Shown here: positions 33,736 through 42,881 of the stretch, piece after piece | How the letters are laid out: each line of letters starts with the position of its first letter | Numbering within the stretch: position 1 is the first letter of the stretch | Assembly: GCA_016792685.1 (NCBI GenBank) | Contig: JAEULQ010000015.1 | Location: 1 to 44,440, forward strand | Origin: Tabrizicola sp. | GTDB taxonomy: Bacteria > Pseudomonadota > Alphaproteobacteria > Rhodobacterales > Rhodobacteraceae | Direction of reading: 5' to 3' | Length of the DNA: 44,440 nt | Program-made: the position numbers and the translations under genes | The notes under the pieces: model-generated | Database searches by the model: none | What the model was told of the DNA's origin: nothing | The model's input: only the letters and a program-made list of their open reading frames with translations

Positions 33736-35186
33736 TCGCGAATCTCCCTCCAGCGGCGCCCGTCGCGGTGCATCAGCATCAGCGCGTCTTCCGGGCCCGA
33801 GGACCCGGGGTCATAGGTCTGCGGCTTGTCGCCCCGGGTTTCCCAACCCTGGATGATCGGATCGGTCCAGGCCCAGGCGGCCTCGACCTCATCCCCGCGC
33901 ATGAAGAGGGTCTGGTTGCCGCGGATCACGTCCATGATCAGGCGTTCATAGGCGTCCGGCACATCCTCGGCCTCGGCGCCGAGCGCATCCGCGAAGGACA
34001 TGTCCAAGGGCACCTGCATCAGGCGCATGCCGCCCGGACCCGGTTCCTTGATCATGACCATCAAGTTCATGCCTTCGTTCGGCTGAAGCCGGATGACCAG
34101 CACGTTCTCATGCCAGCCACTCGCATCATCAAAGATCGCATGCGGCGGTTGCTTGAAGGTGATCGCGATCTCGGACGCCCGGGCGCGAAGGCGCTTGCCG
34201 GTCCGCAGATAGAAGGGCACGCCCTGCCAGCGCCAGTTCGACACCTGGACCTTCAGCGCGATGTAGCTTTCGGTCTTGGAGGCCGGGTTCTCGGAATGCA
34301 CGAGATAGCTCTTCTCGCCCTTCCCCGCGCCATACTGGCCGCGCACGATGTCCTCATGCGGGACCGGCTTCAGCGCGCGGATGACCTTCAGCTTTTCGTC
34401 CCGCACCGCATCAGGGTCGAAGTGATAGGGCGGCTCCATCGCGATCAGGCAGAGAAGCTGCATCAGGTGGTTTTGCACCATGTCCCGCATCGCGCCCGAC
34501 TTGTCGTAATAGGCCCCGCGCCCGTCGACGCCCACGGTCTCGGCCACGGTGATCTGGACGTGATCGATGTATTCGGCCTTCCACAGGGGCTCGAACAGGA
34601 TATTGGCGAAGCGGACCGCCATCAGGTTCTGGACGGTCTCTTTCCCGAGATAGTGGTCGATCCGGTAGATCTGCGTTTCGTTGAAATGCCGGGCGAGCAC
34701 GGCGTTGAGAGCCTTCGCACTGGCAAGGTCCCGTCCGAAAGGCTTTTCCACCACAATCCGGCTCCAGGCGTCGGCGATGCCATGCTCGGACAGGCGTTGC
34801 GCTATGTCGCCGAACAGGCTGGGCGCGACCGAGAAGTAGAAGGCGCGCACGACATTCTCGCGCATCAGGGCCTTCAGCTGCGCCCAGCCGCCCGTCCCGG
34901 TGGCGTCGATAGATACATAGTGGATTCGGCTCAGGAATCCTTCGATGGCGGCAGCATCCTGACGCGCCTTCGGCACGAACTCGGCGATCGCCGTCCGCAC
35001 CTGTTCACGGAAGCTGGCCTCGGTCAGGTCTGCCCGAGCGGCACCGATGATCCGGCTTTCGCCGGGCATCTGGCCCGCAGTGAAGCGGCGGTAAAGCCCC
35101 GGCAGGATCTTGCGGCGGGCCAGGTCGCCAGTGCCACCAAAGATCACCAGGTCAAAGACATCGACCGGAATGACACGCGAGACCAT
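33732..35186 (-). CDS. zwf: Glucose-6-phosphate 1-dehydrogenase
   Basis: This 484-residue enzyme oxidises glucose-6-phosphate to the lactone with NAD(P)+, the entry to the Entner-Doudoroff and pentose-phosphate routes. It has the Rossmann motif LVIFGGTGDLARRK, the substrate site RIDHYLGKE, and IVVEKPFGRDL. The start at 35186 is preceded by AGGGAG. An ORF extension to 35231 would cross the palindromic operator-like site at 35208-35221. It is the first gene of the zwf-pgl-pgi operon. Confidence 0.97.
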   Translation of the reverse strand: MVSRVIPVDVFDLVIFGGTGDLARRKILPGLYRRFTAGQMPGESRIIGAARADLTEASFREQVRTAIAEFVPKARQDAAAIEGFLSRIHYVSIDATGTGGWAQLKALMRENVVRAFYFSVAPSLFGDIAQRLSEHGIADAWSRIVVEKPFGRDLASAKALNAVLARHFNETQIYRIDHYLGKETVQNLMAVRFANILFEPLWKAEYIDHVQITVAETVGVDGRGAYYDKSGAMRDMVQNHLMQLLCLIAMEPPYHFDPDAVRDEKLKVIRALKPVPHEDIVRGQYGAGKGEKSYLVHSENPASKTESYIALKVQVSNWRWQGVPFYLRTGKRLRARASEIAITFKQPPHAIFDDASGWHENVLVIRLQPNEGMNLMVMIKEPGPGGMRLMQVPLDMSFADALGAEAEDVPDAYERLIMDVIRGNQTLFMRGDEVEAAWAWTDPIIQGWETRGDKPQTYDPGSSGPEDALMLMHRDGRRWREIRE

Positions 35187-35207
35187 GACCGACTCCCTGG
35201 AGGGCGC

Positions 35208-35221
35208 TGTTAGCGCTAACG
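35208..35221. promoter_or_regulatory. LacI-family-like operator upstream of zwf
   Basis: GTTAGCGCTAAC (35209-35220) is a perfect 12-bp palindrome with a central CG, flanked as TGTTAGCGCTAACG. It lies 23-34 bp upstream of the zwf ATG, where a repressor would block the promoter or early transcription. Palindromes with a central CG and TTA/TAA arms are typical of LacI-family sugar regulators. No LacI-family gene is in the window. Confidence 0.7.
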
Positions 35222-35291
35222 GCGACCTCATACAGCCTGCCTGCCCGCATGTCTAGCATTGCTGCGTCTTTGGGGAAACCATGCGCGGGGG

Positions 35292-35990
35292 TCAGCCTTC
35301 CTCCAGCGATTGCCACCGCACCCGCATGAGACCCGGTTCGGCCGCAAGACGCTGCACGGCCTGTTCCAACGCCGTCTCGCCCACCCCCTCGGCCGTGACC
35401 GTGGCCGAAAGATCGAGCCCCCGCCCGTCCTCCCCCGGCGCGAAGCCGATTTCCGAGAGATGCAAGCCGCCCAGACTGAGTGTGCGCAGCATGAGACTGC
35501 GGGCGCCGGCTTCATCCGCCTCGGCGACAGTGACAATCACCCGGTAGCCGCGCGAGAGCGGCACACCGGCGCGCGTATGGCGCTTCAGGAACTTGACCAG
35601 CGGACGCAGGCCCAGGTTCACGAAGACCACCATGACTGTCAGAAGGAGGGCAAAGTCCCAGGCCCCTGCTCCGGCCATCATGCCGACACCCGCCGAACAC
35701 CACAGCGTCGCGGCAGTATTCAGCCCATGGATGTTGAAACCATCGCGAAAGATGATCCCGGCCCCCAGAAACCCGATTCCCGAGACGATCTGCGCCGCCA
35801 CCCGGGTCGGGCTGACCTCATCCGCGAAGAGACCCGAGAAGGTCACGAAGCTCGCCGCGCCTAATGCAACAAGTGCATTGGTGCGAAGGCCCGCCATGCG
35901 CTGCCGGACCTGCCGTTCAGATCCGATGACTGCACCGCAGGCCAGTGCGATGAACATGTTCACGGCCGCTGCCTGAAGAGTGATGACCAT
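35292..35990 (-). CDS. MgtC/SapB-family membrane protein
   Basis: The 232-residue protein has an N-terminal membrane domain (about 4-5 segments, residues 5-135) with the family motifs ALACGAVIGSERQ, AGLRTNALVALGAA, SGIGFLGAGIIFRDG and LNTAATLWCSAGVGMMAG. A C-terminal cytoplasmic ACT-like domain of about 90 residues follows. MgtC proteins are linked to survival in low Mg2+ and to inhibition of ATP synthase. The length matches the long MgtC form. The start at 35990 follows GGGAGG. It lies between the HNH protein gene and zwf on the same strand. Confidence 0.92.
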   Translation of the reverse strand: MVITLQAAAVNMFIALACGAVIGSERQVRQRMAGLRTNALVALGAASFVTFSGLFADEVSPTRVAAQIVSGIGFLGAGIIFRDGFNIHGLNTAATLWCSAGVGMMAGAGAWDFALLLTVMVVFVNLGLRPLVKFLKRHTRAGVPLSRGYRVIVTVAEADEAGARSLMLRTLSLGGLHLSEIGFAPGEDGRGLDLSATVTAEGVGETALEQAVQRLAAEPGLMRVRWQSLEEG

Positions 35991-36082
35991 GGCCTGCCTC
36001 CCTGAAGTGAAGCGGCCAGAAAAGCACTCGGCGGATGAATTGTGAAGCTTTTGTAACGGCTATGTAACAGCCAAAGGCGACA

Positions 36083-36763
36083 TCACGCCTCGAGCTCGGC
36101 GTCCCAGTAGAGATAGTCCATCCAGCTGTCGTGCAGATGGTTCGGCGGGAACCGGCGGCCGTGCGACTGCATTTCCTCGGCCGTGGGCGCCCGGGGCGGC
36201 CGGCGCAGGCAAAGACCCGATTGCCGCAATGTCTTCGATCCCTTGCGCAAGTTGCAGGGGCTGCAGGCGGCCACGACGTTTTCCCATGAGGTGATGCCCC
36301 CGCGAGACCGCGGCACGACATGGTCAAAGGTCAGGTCACCCTTCGCGCCGCAGTACTGGCAGCAGAATTCGTCCCGCAGAAAAAGATTGAAGCGCGTGAA
36401 TGCCACGCGCTTCTGAGGTCTTACGAATTCCTTGAGGACGACCACCGAGGGTATCCTGAATTCCTGCCTTTGACTGTGCACGACCGCATCGTATTCGGCC
36501 ACGATCTGCACCCGGTCAAGGAAGGCGGCCTTGATCGCCTCTTGCCAGGGCCAGAGGCTGAGCGGGTAGTAGCTGAGTGGGCGATAGTCGGCATTCAGCA
36601 CCAGAGCGGGATAGTGCTTCAGCGCGGCTGGATCGCGCACAAACTGGGTTCTGAAATCGCCGTCCATTCCGTCAAAGACTCCACGCCTTGCCCGTCGACC
36701 CTGCGGCCACGAGGGCGGGGAGACCGCCCCGTTAACCGAAACTATATCTGGCGTTTCCGCCAT
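36083..36763 (-). CDS. HNH endonuclease-domain protein
   Basis: This 226-residue protein carries an HNH domain with zinc-binding cysteines: FCCQYCGAKGDLTFDHVVPRSRGGITSWENVVAACSPCNLRKG, residues about 128-170. The conserved upstream region is PALVLNADYRPLSYYPLSLWPWQEAIKAAF. It belongs to a family nearly universal in alphaproteobacteria, with no known role; the HNH metal and catalytic residues look intact. I start it at 36763 (GGGGG upstream), but relatives often begin at the internal Met 33 (MDGDFRTQFV, 36667), so the first 32 residues are uncertain. Confidence 0.88.
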   Translation of the reverse strand: MAETPDIVSVNGAVSPPSWPQGRRARRGVFDGMDGDFRTQFVRDPAALKHYPALVLNADYRPLSYYPLSLWPWQEAIKAAFLDRVQIVAEYDAVVHSQRQEFRIPSVVVLKEFVRPQKRVAFTRFNLFLRDEFCCQYCGAKGDLTFDHVVPRSRGGITSWENVVAACSPCNLRKGSKTLRQSGLCLRRPPRAPTAEEMQSHGRRFPPNHLHDSWMDYLYWDAELEA

Positions 36764-36957
36764 GGCAACCCCCAAGCGCCAGAGAGTCACAGTGGGTTTT
36801 CCACAGGCCTTCTGCCAAGCTTTGGTAACGAAGCAATGACGCAAGCGTCGCCTCAAGAAGGGCTTCTGGCCGAATCCCGCCAAGAGACCAAGCCCCAGGG
36901 TTGAACTTCCCGGTGCCGGGCAGGTATCTGACGCGTATCTCGAAAGGAGCCCGGCCA

Positions 36958-37425
36958 ATGCCCGTCACCCGCCGTCTCTTCCTGCTGGCCGCCGCCGCCG
37001 GTCTGACCAGCGCTTGCGGTCGCCGGTCCAGCATGGGCTCGGCAGATCGGGCAGACCTGCACCCCGGCGAAACGCCTGAACTTCGGGCGCTGATCCGCGA
37101 ATATGCGGCAAAGCATGACATTCCGGAAAGCCTGCTGCACCGTGTCATCCAGCGGGAAAGCGGCTACAACCCGGGCGCGCGGAACGGACCCTATTACGGG
37201 CTGATGCAGATCCTGCCGCAAACGGCGCAGACCATGGGCTATCGGGGGACACCCGAGGGGCTGCTCGATGCCGAGACCAACCTGCTCTATGCGGGCAAGT
37301 ACCTGCGAGGTGCCTGGATGGTCGCACGCGGGTCCGAGGATCGGGCGGTCATGTGGTATTCCAAGGGCTACTACTACGAAGCCAAGCGCATGGGCCTGCT
37401 GGAGGAAACCGGCCTGCGGACATAA
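36958..37425 (+). CDS. Lytic transglycosylase lipoprotein (SLT domain)
   Basis: This 155-residue protein has an N-terminal RRLFLLAAAAGLTSACG signal with lipobox TSAC (Cys19) and a twin Arg. A C-terminal SLT domain follows: IPESLLHRVIQRESGYNP (catalytic Glu in RES), YYGLMQILPQTAQTMGY, and LLYAGKYLRGAW. It cleaves the peptidoglycan glycan strand in the periplasm. It is shorter than most MltC/Slt enzymes and comprises little more than the catalytic fold. AAGGAG precedes the ATG. It converges with the MttB-family gene across a double hairpin. Confidence 0.9.
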   Translation: MPVTRRLFLLAAAAGLTSACGRRSSMGSADRADLHPGETPELRALIREYAAKHDIPESLLHRVIQRESGYNPGARNGPYYGLMQILPQTAQTMGYRGTPEGLLDAETNLLYAGKYLRGAWMVARGSEDRAVMWYSKGYYYEAKRMGLLEETGLRT

Positions 37426-37429
37426 GGGC

Positions 37430-37478
37430 CAAATTCCTTGAAAAAGGAATTTGCCAAAATTCTTGCTTAAGAATTTTG
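37430..37478. repeat. Tandem double hairpin element between the transglycosylase and MttB-family genes
   Basis: Two 24-nt hairpins lie one base apart: CAAATTCCTT/AAGGAATTTG (37430-37453, loop GAAA) and CAAAATTCTT/AAGAATTTTG (37455-37478, loop GCTT). Arm length, loop size, one-base spacing and the preceding GGGC are the same as at 20554-20602, so both are copies of one repeat type sitting between converging genes. Confidence 0.85.
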
Positions 37479-37489
37479 GTCCCCGGCCG

Positions 37490-39022
37490 TCAGTGCCAGG
37501 CGTCGGCCATTCCAGCCTTCTTCCGCTCGACAAACTCACGCAGCCCGTCGCGGATGCCTTCATCAAGGGGCGGGGATTCGAATTCGCGTAGCCGCTGCTT
37601 CCAAAGCCGGTTTGCGCGGGTCGCGGCGTCGTCCGACCCTGCGGCCTCCCATTTCTCGAAGGGCTCGTTGTCGGAAAGCTCGCTGTCCCAGAACGCCGTC
37701 TCGTAGTGTCGCAAAGTGTGGGCGGAGCCAAAGAAATGGTTGCCCGGACCGACCTCGGCAAAGGCATCGACCGCCAGTTGGTCCTCGTCCATCCGGATCC
37801 CATCCAGGTAGGCGTGCAGCGCCCCGCACAGATCAGCATCGAGCATGAACTTCTCGTAGGACATCGACAGTAGCCCGTCGAGGAAACCGGCCGAATGCAG
37901 GATGAAATTCGCCCCACAATGCACGGCCGCAAGCATGGACATCGTGCCTTCCATCATCGCCTGGGCGTCCGGCAGCTTTGAGGTCGTGAAGTTTCCCGAG
38001 CAGCGCAAAGGCAGGTTCAGACGGCGCGCAAGCTGGCCGATGACCTGACTGCCGATGGCGGGCTCGGGCGTGCCGAACGTGGGCGAACCTGACCGCAGGC
38101 TCATGGAGCTGAGGAAGTTGCCGAAGATCACCGGCGCGCCCTTGCGTTCCAGCTGGGTAAGCGCGCAGCCCGCCATCGTCTCGGCAAGCGACTGCACGAT
38201 GCCACCGGCATTGGTCACCGGCCCCATTGCACCGCCAAGGATGAAGGGCACGATCACCGCGGCCTGGTTCGCGCGGGCATAGGCCCGCAGCGACTTTGTC
38301 ATCGTGCCGTCCCAGACCAATGGCGAATTGACGTTCACATTGCCCAGAATAACGCAATTGTCGTTCACAAACGAATGGCCGAACAGGATTCGGGCCATTT
38401 CGATGCTGTCTTCGCTGCGTTCCTCGGCGGTGACTGATCCCATGAAGGGCCGGTCCGACAGTTCGATGTGGGACATGACCATGTCGAGATGGCGCTTGTT
38501 CACCGGCACATCGGTCGGCTCGCAGATCGTGCCTCCAGAATGGTGGAAGTTGGGGCTCGACTGCGCGAGCTTGATGAAATTGCGGAAGTCCTCGATCGTG
38601 CCAAAGCGGCGGCCGCGGTCGAGGTCCATCACGAAGGGGCTGCCATAGGCGGGCGAGAAGACGACGTTCCTGCCACCGATCTGCACCGAATGCGCCGGGT
38701 TCCGGGCGTGCTGGGTGAACTCGGCCGGCGCAGATTTCAGGATCTCGCGCAGCATGCCCGGCTCGAACTTGACCAGCAGGCCTTCGACCCTGGCGCCAGC
38801 CCGCCTCCAGTGGTCAAGTGCCTCTGGGTCATCACGGAATTCGATGCCCGTCTCGGCAAGGACGCGGTCGGCGGCGGCCTCGATCTTCAGGAGGTTCTCT
38901 TCCGACAAGACGTCATAAGTCGGGATGTTGCGGACAATGTAGGGACGCCCATGGCCATGCCCTTTGAGCGCACGTTCGGCCTGTCTTGCCTGTCGCCCCG
39001 ACCGCACTCTGCCTTCGCTCAT
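37490..39022 (-). CDS. MttB-family (non-pyrrolysine) corrinoid methyltransferase
   Basis: This 510-residue protein belongs to the trimethylamine methyltransferase (MttB) superfamily. Family stretches include RVLAETGIEFRDDPEALDHWRRAGARVEG, HARNPAHSVQIGGRNVVFSPAYGSPFVMDL, ASRMVE-region motifs and NFILHSAGFLDGLLSMSYEKFMLDADLCG. There is no internal amber codon, so it is not the pyrrolysine form. Characterised non-Pyl homologues include MtgB, which demethylates glycine betaine to a corrinoid protein, and others acting on carnitine or proline betaine. The substrate here is unknown. No cognate corrinoid protein is adjacent; an RACo-type activator is encoded at 24.6 kb. It sits alone between pgm and a converging gene, with an inverted repeat (39060-39097) at its promoter. 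Confidence 0.9.
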   Translation of the reverse strand: MSEGRVRSGRQARQAERALKGHGHGRPYIVRNIPTYDVLSEENLLKIEAAADRVLAETGIEFRDDPEALDHWRRAGARVEGLLVKFEPGMLREILKSAPAEFTQHARNPAHSVQIGGRNVVFSPAYGSPFVMDLDRGRRFGTIEDFRNFIKLAQSSPNFHHSGGTICEPTDVPVNKRHLDMVMSHIELSDRPFMGSVTAEERSEDSIEMARILFGHSFVNDNCVILGNVNVNSPLVWDGTMTKSLRAYARANQAAVIVPFILGGAMGPVTNAGGIVQSLAETMAGCALTQLERKGAPVIFGNFLSSMSLRSGSPTFGTPEPAIGSQVIGQLARRLNLPLRCSGNFTTSKLPDAQAMMEGTMSMLAAVHCGANFILHSAGFLDGLLSMSYEKFMLDADLCGALHAYLDGIRMDEDQLAVDAFAEVGPGNHFFGSAHTLRHYETAFWDSELSDNEPFEKWEAAGSDDAATRANRLWKQRLREFESPPLDEGIRDGLREFVERKKAGMADAWH

Positions 39023-39059
39023 CGTCGCCCCTCCGAAAACTCGACATAGGTGTCAGGTT

Positions 39060-39097
39060 TGTCGCAAACGTATCGTCAGTCTGGCTCGTTTGCGACA
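39060..39097. promoter_or_regulatory. 11-bp inverted repeat upstream of the MttB-family gene
   Basis: TGTCGCAAACG (39060-39070) and CGTTTGCGACA (39087-39097) are perfect arms separated by 16 bp, within the 94-bp gap to pgm and 38-75 bp upstream of the MttB-family ATG. Half-site centres are 27 bp apart. No U-tract follows in either direction. TTTGTCGCAAA recurs upstream of the DMGDH-like gene, favouring an operator. Confidence 0.7.
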
Positions 39098-39116
39098 TTC
39101 GGGCGGAAAATCGCTG

Positions 39117-40751
<1,635 letters not shown>

Positions 40752-42881
40752 TCAGGCTCCCTTGGGCTTACCGGTCGTCGACCGGAAGAGTAGCACGCTC
40801 TGCGCGGGCGCTTCGGTGAAGACTGTCTCCGGCAGGCCATCCTCGGCCAGATCCGGTCGGGTGGTATCGATGATGAGCCGCCAGCCGGGGGCGGTATCGG
40901 GCAGATGCAACGGGGTCGCGGCCCCGGTGTTGAAGACCGCAAAGATCGCCTCGGGGTTTGGATCACCGCCCTCGGCAGCCATGCGCAACTCGACGCACAG
41001 GCAGCGGAATGCGGGGTCGTGCCAATCCTCATGCAAGGGAATCGTGCCGTCGGCGCGGCGCCAGATCACATCGGGGATCTGGTCCGAGGGGCGTTGGCGG
41101 GAATGCAGAAAGCGCCGCTGACGCAGGACCGGAAGCTCACGCCGCAGTCGCGAAAGGCGCTCGACAAACCGTTGCAGGGCCGGGTCTGTTTTGGTCCAGT
41201 CAATCCAGCTCGTTTCGTTGTCCTGCGCATAGGCGTTGTTGTTGCCCCCTTGGCTATGCCCGATTTCGTCACCGGCAAGCAGCATGGGCACGCCCTGGGA
41301 CAGAACCAGCGTCGCAAGAAGGTTGCGCTTTCGCAGGCCACGCGCGGCCAGGACCTTGGCATCCTTGGTCGGGCCCTCGATACCAAGGTTGTCCGAATGG
41401 TTTTCGTGGTGGCCGTCGCGGTTTTCCTCGCCATTGGCGAAGTTGCGCTTGATCGTGTAGCTGACCAGGTCTTCCAGCGTAAAGCCGTCATGGCTGGTGA
41501 CGAAGTTCACCGAAGAGGTCGCGGCCCTGCCGGAATGGTCAAAGCGTTCGGCACTGCCCAGAAGCCGGGCGGCCAGATCGCGCGTCAGCCCGGCATCGCC
41601 CCTCCAGAACCGGCGCACGCCATCGCGGAACTTGTCGTTCCATTCCAGGAACGGGTGCGGATAGGCCCCAAGCTGATAGCCGCCGGGCCCGATATCCCAG
41701 GGCTCGGCGATAAGCTTCACACGGCTCAGGACCGGGTCCTGGCGGATGGAGTCGAAAAAACCGCCCTGCGGGTCGAAGCCATGCAGCTCGCGCCCCAGAA
41801 CCGTGGCCAGATCGAAGCGGAAACCGTCGACATGGGCCATCTCGACCCAGTAGCGCAGACTGTCCATGACCATGCGCAAGACCATCGGATGCGTCAGGTT
41901 CAGCGTGTTGCCGGTACCCGCGTCATTGGCATAGAACCGCCCGCCCCCGGTCAGTCGGTAGTAGCTGGCGTTGTCGAGACCCCGGAAAGACAGCGTCGGC
42001 CCCCATTCGTCGCCCTCGGCCGTGTGGTTGTAGACCACGTCCAGAATCACCTCGATGCCGGCCGCGTGGAAGCGGCGCACCATGGTCTGGAATTCCCAAA
42101 GCGCGCCTTGGCTCATGTAGCGCGGCTCTGGTGCGAAAAAGGCGAGCGTGTTGTAACCCCAGTGGTTCCTCAGGCCCTTCGAGACGAGAAACCGGTCGTC
42201 AATATAGGCCTGCACGGGCAAGAGTTCGATCGCGGTGACGCCAAGCTTGTGGAGATGTGCGATCACCGGGTCTGAGGACAGACCAAGGTAAGTTCCACGC
42301 AGCCCCTTCTCGACGCCCGGATGCAATGCGGTCATCGACTTGACGTGCGCCTCGTAGATCAGGCTTTCGGCGCGCGGGGTGCGCGGGGCCTGGTCGTTGC
42401 CCCAGGTAAAGGATGGATCGGTCACAACCGCCTTTGGCACCGCAAAGGCACTGTCCCGTGTGTCAAAGCTGAGGTCACCGCGCGGGCTACCGATCTTGTA
42501 ACCCATCAGCGAGTCGGACCATTTCAGCCGACCTTCCAACGCGCGGGCATAGGGGTCGAGAAGCAGCTTGTTCGGGTTGAAGCGGTGCCCCTGCTCGGGC
42601 GCATAAGGCCCATGCGCGCGAAACCCGTAGACAGTGCCCACGGTCAGACCGCCGACATGGATGTGCCAGATGTCGCCGTCGCGTTCGAGGATCGGCAGAC
42701 GCGCCATTTCCTTGCGGCCGTCGGGCGTGAAAAGGCAAAGCTCGATCCGTTCGGCATGGGCTGAGAAGACGGCAAAGTTCACCCCGTCGCCCGTCAGGCT
42801 TGCCCCCATCGGCCAGGGCCGACCCGGCCCCACCGCATGGCCTTGCAGCCTTGCCGGCAGCGAAACAAGTTGCGCTGTCAC
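40752..42881 (-). CDS. glgX: Glycogen debranching enzyme GlgX
   Basis: This 709-residue GH13 enzyme hydrolyses alpha-1,6 branches of limit glycogen. An N-terminal CBM48-like domain (PWPMGASLTGDGVNFAVFSAHAERIELCLF) precedes the catalytic barrel with EVILDVVYNHTAEGDEWGP, GFRFDLATVLGRE (nucleophile Asp), LIAEPWDIG (acid Glu) and FVTSHDGFTLEDLVSY. I start it at the GTG 42881, because that codon overlaps the glgA stop (GTGA, 42878-42881) and gives MTAQLVSLPARLQG. The open frame upstream lies inside glgA. It is co-transcribed with glgA and pgm. Confidence 0.95.
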   Translation of the reverse strand: MTAQLVSLPARLQGHAVGPGRPWPMGASLTGDGVNFAVFSAHAERIELCLFTPDGRKEMARLPILERDGDIWHIHVGGLTVGTVYGFRAHGPYAPEQGHRFNPNKLLLDPYARALEGRLKWSDSLMGYKIGSPRGDLSFDTRDSAFAVPKAVVTDPSFTWGNDQAPRTPRAESLIYEAHVKSMTALHPGVEKGLRGTYLGLSSDPVIAHLHKLGVTAIELLPVQAYIDDRFLVSKGLRNHWGYNTLAFFAPEPRYMSQGALWEFQTMVRRFHAAGIEVILDVVYNHTAEGDEWGPTLSFRGLDNASYYRLTGGGRFYANDAGTGNTLNLTHPMVLRMVMDSLRYWVEMAHVDGFRFDLATVLGRELHGFDPQGGFFDSIRQDPVLSRVKLIAEPWDIGPGGYQLGAYPHPFLEWNDKFRDGVRRFWRGDAGLTRDLAARLLGSAERFDHSGRAATSSVNFVTSHDGFTLEDLVSYTIKRNFANGEENRDGHHENHSDNLGIEGPTKDAKVLAARGLRKRNLLATLVLSQGVPMLLAGDEIGHSQGGNNNAYAQDNETSWIDWTKTDPALQRFVERLSRLRRELPVLRQRRFLHSRQRPSDQIPDVIWRRADGTIPLHEDWHDPAFRCLCVELRMAAEGGDPNPEAIFAVFNTGAATPLHLPDTAPGWRLIIDTTRPDLAEDGLPETVFTEAPAQSVLLFRSTTGKPKGA

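Noticed and set aside
37490-39022. Possible pyrrolysine-containing trimethylamine methyltransferase
   Set aside because: The reading frame has no internal TAG, so it is a non-pyrrolysine homologue and trimethylamine need not be its substrate.
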